NCBI RefSeq assembly: GCF_045679555.1
Contig: NC_092122.1
Span: 13,879,506-13,943,505 of the forward strand
Length of the DNA stretch: 64,000 nt
Direction: 5' to 3'
DNA from: Salvelinus alpinus
Lineage: Eukaryota; Chordata; Actinopteri; Salmoniformes; Salmonidae
The notes under the pieces are model-generated. The model ran no database searches. It was not told the origin of the DNA and was given only the letters and a program-made list of their open reading frames with translations. Each line of letters begins with the position of its first letter. Within the stretch, counting starts at the first letter, position 1. Below, in pieces: positions 57,256 to 64,000 of this stretch. The position numbers and the translations under genes are program-made.

Positions 57256-58190
57256 TATATCAGTAATGATGACAATATGTCAACTCATACACCGTCACGT
57301 TAAATCATTCCTGAAGTAATAACAGCCAAGTCTTCCTATGCTGAATTAGTTCATATGCAAATATTGCCTCAAAATGTCACACAATATTTTGAATGGACTC
57401 CATCTGTGTTAAATAAGTGTCTCACATCATTTCAGAAAAAAGCACATTCTCTGTAAGGTCCTTCCGTCGAAGAGTTAATTCCAAGTAAAAATCAACACAT
57501 CAGAGTATGAGAGATTTTAAAAACAAGTTATCATCCAATAGGCTTTGATTAAATTTCCAATATCCTCGGCCACGTGGAAATTCTATAACAGTATTATATA
57601 TGCCAATTATGTGATGTCTGACCGCATTCTGTCCCCTATCAACACTTTTTAAACATTTGTGTCACGGTTGTCGTAAGAACGGGACCAAGGCGCAGCGGAT
57701 GTTGAGTTCCACATATTTATTTCCAAGTGAAACTTCAGCAAAACAAAAATAGACCAATAAACGAACAACTAAACGTGACTATGTGGTGCACATGCACAAA
57801 CACAAAACAATATCCCACAAACACAGGTGGGAGAAATATCTACTTAAATATGATCCCCAATTAGAGACAACGATTACCAGCTGCCTCTAATTGGGAATCA
57901 TACAAACCACCAACATAGAAAATATAAACTAGAACACAACATAGATATTATAAACTAGAATACCCCCTAGTCACGCCCTGACCTACTACACCATAGAGAA
58001 ACAAGGGCTCTCTATGGTCAGGGCGTGACAATTTGATGTCAGAGAGAATTACATAACAAAGTAATCAAGACGACTAGCTTGATTGAGCCTGACAAATGAG
58101 GCTCCATTGAGCCTGACAAAAAACAACACAGTTACACATGGGATAAACAAATGTACAGTCAATAACAAAATAGAAAAATCTATGTACAGT
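57197..58190 (-). repeat. Duplicated block, copy 2
   Basis: Paralogue of 37245-38060 in the same orientation, carrying the extra solo LTR at 57660-58030 and lacking about 0.3 kb around 58090. Confidence 0.82.
57660..58030 (-). mobile_element. Solo LTR, duplication ATTTG
   Basis: TGTCACGGTTGTCG ... CAGGGCGTGACA, flanked by ATTTG at 57655-57659 and 58031-58035. The paralogue near 37728-37740 shows the empty site (AAACTTTTGGTGCC). Confidence 0.93.
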
Positions 58191-59095
58191 GTGTGCAGAT
58201 AAAGTAAAATTAGGTAGGTAAGGCAATAAATAGGCCATAGTGGCAAAATAATTACAATTGAGCATTAACACTGGAGTGATTGATGTGCAAATGATGATGT
58301 GCAAGTAGAGATACTGGGGTGCAAAAGAGGAAAACAATAAATAACAATATGGGGATGAGGTAGTTGGGTGGGCTATTTACAGATGCGCTGTTTAAGCTGA
58401 TGCTTAAAGTTAGAGGGAGATATAAGTCTCCAGCTTCAGTGATTTTTGCAATTCGTTCCAGTCATTGGCAGCAGAGAACTGGAAGGAGAGGCGGCCAAAG
58501 AAGGTGTTGGCTTTGGGGATGACCAGTGAAATATTCCTGCTGGAGCGCGTGCTACGGGTGGGTGTTGCTATGGTGACCAGTGAGCTGAGATAAGGCGGGG
58601 CTTTACCTAGCAAAGACTTATAGATGACCTGTACCCAGTGGGTTTGGCGACGAATATGTAGGGAGGGCCAGCCAACAAGAGCATACAGGTCGCAGTGGTG
58701 GATAGTATATGGGGCTTTGGTGACAAAACGGATGGCACTGAGATTGACTACATCCAATTTGCTGAGTAGAGTAGAGTGTTGGAGGCTATTTTGTAAATGA
58801 CATCGCCAAAGGCAAGGATCGGTAGGATAGTCAGTTTTACGAGGGTATGTTTGGCAGCATGAGTGAAGGAGGCTTTGTTGCCAAATAGGAAGCCGATTCT
58901 AGATTTAATTTTGAATTGGAGATGCTTAATGTGAGTCTGGAAGGAGAGTTTACAGTCTAACCAGACACCTAGGTATTTGTAGTTGTCCACATATTCTAAG
59001 TCAGAACCGTCCAGAGTAATGATGCTGGTTGGGCGGGCAGCAATCTGTTGAAGAGCATGCATTTAGTTTTACTTGCATTTAAGAGCAGTTGGAGG
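58091..59095 (-). mobile_element. LINE 3' part (reverse)
   Basis: Reverse-strand RT C-terminus: LDGSDLEYVDNYKYLGVWLD, SRIGFLFGNKASFTHAAKH, HWVQVIYKSLLGKAPPYLSS, FGRLSFQFSAANDWNELQKS. Same family as 19.66-24.4 kb. Confidence 0.88.
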
Positions 59096-59139
59096 CCACG
59101 GAAGGAGGGTTGTATGGCATTGAAGCTCGTTTGGAGGTT

Positions 59140-59275
59140 TGTTAACTTCTCTAGGATATGGGGCAGCATTTTCACGTTTGGATGAAAAGCATACCCAAAT
59201 TCAACTGCCAGCTACTCATCCCCAGAAGATAGGACAGGCATATTATTAGTATATTTGGATAGAAAACACTCTGAC
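59140..59275 (+). repeat. Repeat R, copy 6 (5' end only)
   Basis: TTAACTTCTCTAGGATATGG, GGCAGCATTTTCACGTTTGG and GGATAGAAAACACTCTGACG, then a switch to V flank sequence. Confidence 0.75.
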
Positions 59276-59279
59276 GTGA

Positions 59280-59307
59280 TACAGTGATACAGAGCCGTAC
59301 AAAAACC
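59280..59307 (+). promoter_or_regulatory. Orphan V recombination signal
   Basis: TACAGTG (one base off consensus), spacer ATACAGAGCCGT (12), nonamer ACAAAAACC (59299-59307). The following 80 bp match the V2 3' flank (AGGAGATGATCCAGTACAAT). There is no V coding sequence to the left; repeat R ends there. Confidence 0.85.
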
Positions 59308-59544
59308 TCCCTCAGTCAGACTGCACAGTGACTGTCCTGCTACAGCTGGGACCTACTGCAGGTGCTGAGGGGAGGAGATGATCCAGTACAATGACACAGT
59401 GTGTAGTAGAGCTGAACAACAATAGAGTCAAACTAGAGCTGTGTCTAGAAGACCTTACATCATAACTGATCACTAAATGTTCCACTTGATCATTAACTAC
59501 ATGTTGACTCTGTTGAGTAACTCAAGGAAAGCCATCAACCAATC

Positions 59545-60560
59545 TGAAAAGAAATCAAATTTCATTGGTCACATACACATGGTTAGCAGATTTTAATGCG
59601 AGTGAAGCGAAATGCTTGTGCTTCTAGTTCCGACCGTGTAGTAATATCTAACAAGTAAACTATACATTTCACAACAACTACCTTATACATACAAGTGTAA
59701 AGGAATGAATAAGAATATGTACATATAAATATATGGATGAGTGATTGCCGTGCGGCATAGGCAAGATGCAGTAGATGGTATAGAGTACAGTATGTACATA
59801 TGAGAGGAGTAATGTAGGGTATGTAAGCATTATATAAAGTGGCTTTGTTTAAAGTGACTAGTGATACATTTATTTCATCCAATTTTTTATTATTAAAGTG
59901 GCTAGAGATTTGAGTGAATATGTTGGCATCAGCCACTCAATGTTAGTGATGAATGTTTAACAGTCTGATGGCCTTGAAATAGAAGCTGTTTTTCAGTCTC
60001 TCGGTCCCAGCTTTGATGCACCTGTACTGACCTCGCCTTCTGGATGATAGCGGGGTGAACAGGCAGTGGCTCGGGTGGTTGTTGTCCTTGATCTTTTCGG
60101 CCTTCCTGTGACATCAGGTGGTGTAGGTGTCCTGGAGGGCAGGTAGTTTGCCCCCGGTGATGCGTTGTGCAGACCTCACTACCCTCTGGAGAGCCTTACG
60201 GTTGTGGGCGGAGCAGTAGCCGTACCAGGCGATGATACGGCCCGACAGGATGCTCTCGATTGTGCATCTGTAAAAGTTTGTGAGTGTTTTCGGTGACAAG
60301 CCAAATTTCTTCAGCCTCCTGAGGTTGAAGAGGCGCTGTTGTGCCTTTTTCACCATGCTGTCTGTGTAGGTGGACCATTTCAGTTTTTCCGTGATGTGTA
60401 TGTACGCTGAGGAACTTAAAACTTTCCACCTTCTCCACTACTGTCCCGTCAATGTGTATAGGGGGGTGCTCCCTCTGCTGTTTCCTGAAGTCCACGATCA
60501 TCTCCTTTGTTTTGTTGACAATACAATAATCAAAATCCCTGAATATGACCTCTGTTTTGA
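59545..60560 (-). mobile_element. LINE 3' fragment (reverse) in C pseudogene
   Basis: Same family as 8-10.5 kb: VKKAQQRLFNLRRLKKFG, FYRCTIESILSGRIIAWYGY and GGKLPALQDTYTT at 60114-60356, with frameshifts on both sides. The tail is in reverse at 59545 (AATCAAATTTCATTGG). Confidence 0.88.
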
Positions 60561-60564
60561 ATAC

Positions 60565-60789
60565 ACTCCTGGACAGTGAGAGTCAGGGTGCTGCTCCAGC
60601 TGAACAGGCCATCCTTTTCCAGAACTCCAGGATTGGCTTCCTGCTTCTTGGTGGTTCAGTCCACTTTCCAACTCATGATCCAGTCTGAGGGGAAGCCCTT
60701 GTTGGCCAGGCACATCAGTGTGGTCGTTGTCTTACTGGACAGCTCCTCACTAGAGGGGGGCAGGACAGTCAGGGTGGGGGAACTGTTAC
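60565..60789 (-). pseudogene. IgL constant exon, stop and truncated
   Basis: Paralogue of the C at 48 kb: [39 protein letters not shown], stop, [33 protein letters not shown] replaces the Gly codon after WKVD. The acceptor AG became TG (CTCCTTGGTAAC against GTTCCAGGTAAC). The last third, with the second Cys, is gone where the LINE begins. No J was found upstream. Confidence 0.92.
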
Positions 60790-61082
60790 CAAGGAGAAAC
60801 AACACATCAACTACATCAAAATAAAGCACTTTGGAAATGACTTCTAAAACTGTATATGAATATAACAGTTATATTGCTAAAAGATGTGAAGAAAACAGTA
60901 ACTTAATATAAATCAGATTAAAGTAATAAAGTATACAAGCAGAAAAGATATAGGTATGACGTGTTTAACTTAAACATTACTTTGTCAAACAGACATTTTT
61001 TTAGGAACGTATCTGATCAGAATACTCAAATGTATAATATTTTTTGAATCCAAGAGGTTTGATACAAACATAACGGAGACCC
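60790..61082. other. Former J-C intron, no J seen
   Basis: The part next to the exon resembles the intron 5' of the intact C (AACTACATCAA, AAATAAAG). I find no FGxG motif or 23-bp signal before the next insert. Confidence 0.5.
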
Positions 61083-61440
61083 TGTCACAAGTGTAGGTAG
61101 GAGTAGGCAGGAGGCAGTTGCAGGTTTAGAACTACTGAATTTATTAAAGCACCATATATAAAAACTGGACAAAACCAAAAGTGCAAAATAATAAAGTATT
61201 CAGGAAATAGTAGGAGAGATTCCTCTCAGGAAAACAATCAACATTTACAATGAGCGACAAAGACAAATGACAGAGGGAGTATATATACAGTGATAGAGTG
61301 AGGATTGGAACCAGGTGTGTGGAATGATGACGAGACAAGTCGGGGTTATTGAGTGAAGGGCGTTTGCAAGCAGCAGGTCGGCAACGCCGAATGCCTGAGC
61401 TGGACAGGAGGGGGAGCCAAAGCAAAGACTGGTGTGACAA
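61083..61440 (-). mobile_element. LTR-like insert (reverse)
   Basis: Read in reverse TGTCACACCAGTC ... CACTTGTGACA, with a TATATAT box, AATAAATTC near the end and GT..AC ends like the solo LTRs here. The flanking 5-mers do not match, so the boundaries are less sure. Confidence 0.6.
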
Positions 61441-61454
61441 ACACTTTTTTGCTT

Positions 61455-61600
61455 ACTAGATGATTCCATATGTGATATTTCATATTTTTGATGTCTTCAC
61501 TATTAAAAAAGCTAAAAAGTAAAAAATAGTAAAAAATAAAGCAAAATTCTGGAATGAGTAGGTGTGTCCAAACTTCTGACTGGTACTGTATATATATATA
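61455..61600 (+). repeat. Tc1-type terminus
   Basis: GATGATTCCATATGTGATAT ... GTGTCCAAACTTCTGACTGG TACTGTATATA is the outer end of a common Tc1-like family. The rest is missing. Confidence 0.75.
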
Positions 61601-61603
61601 TAT

Positions 61604-62055
61604 TGTGGAAGGACCACCAGAGGGCAGGCGGGGCTCACGGATGGTAGCCCAACAAGGCATGGGAGACAAGGTAACCAGAGGCAATTAAGCACAGCTGACA
61701 CTACTAATGAGATATTCTTCTTCCCCTATAAGAGAGAGTATGGAACCAGCAGAAGGGGGAACTATCTCTGGAAGATGGCCACCGAGACAGAGGAGCTATC
61801 TAGGAAGAACCATTAAGACGGTGACAATGCCGTGACTTTTTGATTTAGTTTAAAGACAATCGTATTGTGTTCCTGTTTTGCTCTGGAGAAGAAGATATAT
61901 GTTTTTTTCCAAGATTTTCATTGATTATGTTGGAGTGTTTGTGTTGACCAAATGCCCTCAATATAGAACTTTGTTCAATCAAGAAAACCTACTCCTGACT
62001 CGTTTGTTCCACCTTCCCGCTTTAGAGTGACGCCCAATTACTTGGTCCGCTCACA
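61604..62055 (+). repeat. 5' LTR of the Gmr1-like element
   Basis: TGTGGAAGGACCACC ... GTCCGCTCACA, about 452 bp. TATAAGA (61727-61733) is the promoter TATA box. The next bases (TTGGTGGAGAATGTGGGC, from 62056) are the expected place of the tRNA primer-binding site. The other LTR lies beyond the window. Confidence 0.75.
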
Positions 62056-62152
62056 TTGGTGGAGAATGTGGGCATTAGGTGGACGAGTGACACAAGGATA
62101 AGTGAGTAATTCAAGATTCTTCCAGTAGACCAGGAGGAACCATTCAAGAACG

Positions 62153-63307
62153 ATGGATAACGCCCTACTACAACAATTGATCACAGCACAGCATACAACC
62201 ATAGAACTCCTGCAACAACAGCTGAGCCGACGAGAAGAACCTAGAGTTAAGCCAAGAGCGGCTGCTCACGCCATCTTACCTCGTCTCTCCAAGGAGGATG
62301 ATATTGAGGCCCTCCTCATGACCTTCGAAAGGACGGCCACCTTGGAAGAGTGGCCGCCCACAGAATGGGCGAGCGCATTAGCCCCTCTTTTGACCGGGGT
62401 GGCTCAGGAAGCCTATTTTGACCTGGATGCCCGCGAAGCTGCAGACTATGGGCGACTAAAAACCGAGATCCTATCCCGGTACCAGCTGACTGCCAGAGAT
62501 AGGGCTGTAAAGTTCCATCAATGGACCTACACAGCTGACAAACCCGTCCGTGCCCAGATTTTTGCATTAATACGACTGACGAAACAGTGGCTAGAACCTG
62601 AAAAAGGAGTAGGACAGGTGATAGAGACTCTTGTAGTGGACAAGATATTGAGGGAATTACCCAGTGACTTAAAAAGGGTTGTGGGGCAAGCCAACCCGTT
62701 GTCAGCCGACGACATAGCACAGGCGGTGGAAACATATTGGTCTACAGGGGAGTTGTTAAAAAGTGACAAGGAGGAACGGAAGGATTCTTCCAATCCCGTA
62801 CCACGACTCACCCCGGCGCGTCCGCCACCGAAACGTCCAAACTCCCTCCGGAGGTGGGAGAAGTCATCCCCCACACAGCAGGGTCGGTGTTATAAATGTC
62901 AGTCTCCTAACCATTATGCCCCACAATGTCCTAGCAAGGACGAGCCCATGGTCACAGAGTCATCACTGCCCACCCCCACACATCTCAGGTTTGAGGGGGC
63001 AGGATCAACACTGTTGGTTAGCAGAAATAGCTCCAGCCCCAGAGATTCCAGTTCGAGTCGAAGGACAAGATGTGGTAGCCATTCTCGACTCGGGAAGTAT
63101 GGTTACGTTAGTAGAGGAGCGGCTGGTGACCTCCGCAACACTGCTACCAGACAAAGTAGCCGTATCCTGTATCCATGGAGACACCCACTATTACCCCACT
63201 GTGAATCTGCCGATTCTCACTCCAAAAGGAAGGTGTACAGTCAGGGCAGGGAAAGTGCCCCAGCTGAAGGTACCATTATTGATCGGGAGAGACTGTCCCC
63301 TATATAA
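62153..63307 (+). CDS. Gag with SCAN-like domain and zinc knuckle
   Basis: Structural capsid protein of an LTR retrotransposon. The start MDNALLQQLITAQHTTIELL leads into a coiled region (EEPRVKPRAAAHAILPRLS). The capsid part (62290-62740) has KFHQWTYTADKPVRAQIFAL, WLEPEKGVGQVIETLVVDK and ILRELPSDLKRVVGQANP. This resembles the vertebrate SCAN domain, which is thought to derive from Gmr1-like gag. A CCHC zinc knuckle follows (CYKCQSPNHYAPQC, near 62888-62930) for RNA binding. After about 62960 the frame stays open only by chance: the protease is coded in the +1 frame over the same bases. The true gag C-terminus is therefore uncertain. Confidence 0.85.
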   Translation: MDNALLQQLITAQHTTIELLQQQLSRREEPRVKPRAAAHAILPRLSKEDDIEALLMTFERTATLEEWPPTEWASALAPLLTGVAQEAYFDLDAREAADYGRLKTEILSRYQLTARDRAVKFHQWTYTADKPVRAQIFALIRLTKQWLEPEKGVGQVIETLVVDKILRELPSDLKRVVGQANPLSADDIAQAVETYWSTGELLKSDKEERKDSSNPVPRLTPARPPPKRPNSLRRWEKSSPTQQGRCYKCQSPNHYAPQCPSKDEPMVTESSLPTPTHLRFEGAGSTLLVSRNSSSPRDSSSSRRTRCGSHSRLGKYGYVSRGAAGDLRNTATRQSSRILYPWRHPLLPHCESADSHSKRKVYSQGRESAPAEGTIIDRERLSPI

Positions 63308-64000
63308 GGAGCTTCGGCAGATGACGTTATGCATGGAAAGAAGGGGGACAGGAAAGAAGAGAAAATCCAAGCCCGAGGTAGTAGTCCTACAAGGAGACGT
63401 AGCTACGTCCTCGTCCTCTGCAGCAGAGGAAGAAATAGCAACCCAACGTTTACGACAGATATTCCAGGAAACCACCAATGAAGACACCTGTGAAGGGTTA
63501 TACACTACACAGGAAGGAAGGAGCAACCAGACGCTAAGGGATATATTTGAAGCTCCATCCGAGGAGGGAACCTGGAAGGGGTTCTCATCAGTCACCCCTG
63601 AGGGGGATGGGGAACACCCTCCACATCCCTCTACCGAGGTTGATCTGCCCCAGGAATTAAAGGGACAGTTCGGCACCTCGCAGCATAGAGACCCAGACCT
63701 AAGGGAGGCCATGAGGAAGGTGAAGGTGATCGACGGGAGGAACGTCGACGGATCAGGTGAGCCCCCTCTTCCTTACTATGCAATCAGGCGGGGTCTCTTA
63801 TACTGGGTCGTACGACGAAGGGGGGAAAACCAGGAATTACTAATGGTGCCTAGACCATACAGGGATACCGTTCTACAGTTAGCCCATTCCCACGTCCTAG
63901 GAGGACACCTGGCACGAGACAAGACTATTGACAGAATCATGCAGAGATTCTATTGGCCCCGGGTCACCCGGGATGTGGCCAGGTATTGTAGGACGTGTGA
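63000..64000 (+). CDS. Pol: protease then integrase (partial)
   Basis: One frame, +1 to gag, open to the window end. The retropepsin has VVAILDSGSMVTLVEERLV (active Asp at 63087-63089) and VPLLIGRDCPLYKELRQM (63270-63320). A charged linker of about 125 codons follows without RT motifs. Then comes an integrase N-terminal region: GLLYWVVRRRGENQELLMVP, LAHSHVLGGHLARDKTIDR, FYWPRVTRDVARYCRTC, i.e. an H-x4-7-H ... C-x2-C zinc site. In most Ty3/gypsy elements RT and RNase H lie between protease and integrase; here they do not. This fits Gmr1-type order (PR-INT-RT), or else a deletion. The start is set approximately, inside the gag overlap. Confidence 0.8.

Noticed and set aside
57355..57362. ATGCAAAT octamer in the duplicated block
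   Set aside because: No V segment with leader lies at the right distance or orientation, and the paralogue at 37.4 kb has ATGCAAAC.

Overview
The window looks like salmonid fish (trout, salmon or char) germline DNA. The signs are tRNA-derived SINEs with the tail GAGCGTCTGCTAAATG, SINEs ending TTAAATAAAGG, LINEs with TGATTTGATTTG tails, many Tc1-like transposons, and kappa-like immunoglobulin light-chain (IgL) segments of teleost type. No prokaryotic feature or CRISPR is present. Two runs of exactly 100 N (262-361 and 37145-37244) are assembly gaps of unknown true size.

Region 1-12 kb: on the minus strand lies a row of exons coding repeated Myb/SANT-like (trihelix) DNA-binding domains. Each domain is split over two exons: an 'a' exon (W...ET..LL.IWG ... 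RTAEQC..R.K.LK) and a 'b' exon (CKFYDQ..EIF). Five full pairs plus one extra 'a' exon can be followed. A Tc1 element, a LINE, a SINE and frameshifts break the row, so it is probably a dead or dying gene.

Region 12-24.5 kb: a Tc1 element nested in a LINE, a large palindrome, solo LTRs, a frameshifted light-chain constant exon of a diverged isotype on the plus strand (17.7 kb), and a long LINE split by another repeat.

Region 24.5-36 kb: three light-chain V segments on the minus strand: a pseudogene at 25.5 kb, an intact V at 32.4 kb and a degenerate one at 35.4 kb. Between them are an L2-type LINE, nested Tc1 elements and minisatellites.

Region 36-47 kb: almost solid transposon debris (BEL/Pao, several LINEs, L1, solo LTRs and a long unnamed repeat I call R).

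Region 47-61 kb: the only intact J and C segments, both on the minus strand (J at 49.03 kb, C at 48.04-48.36 kb). A young non-autonomous LTR element with matching target-site duplications follows, then plus-strand V pseudogenes (52.6 and 53.9 kb), an orphan V recombination signal (59.28 kb) and a broken minus-strand C (60.6 kb). V segments carry 12-spacer signals and J a 23-spacer signal, the kappa-type rule. V segments and J-C face each other tail to tail, so joining would be by inversion. No single productive V-J-C unit is complete within the window.

Region 61-64 kb: the 5' half of an LTR retrotransposon with a SCAN-like gag, an aspartic protease and then directly an integrase zinc domain. 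This is the unusual domain order of Gmr1-type Ty3/gypsy elements. The window ends inside it.
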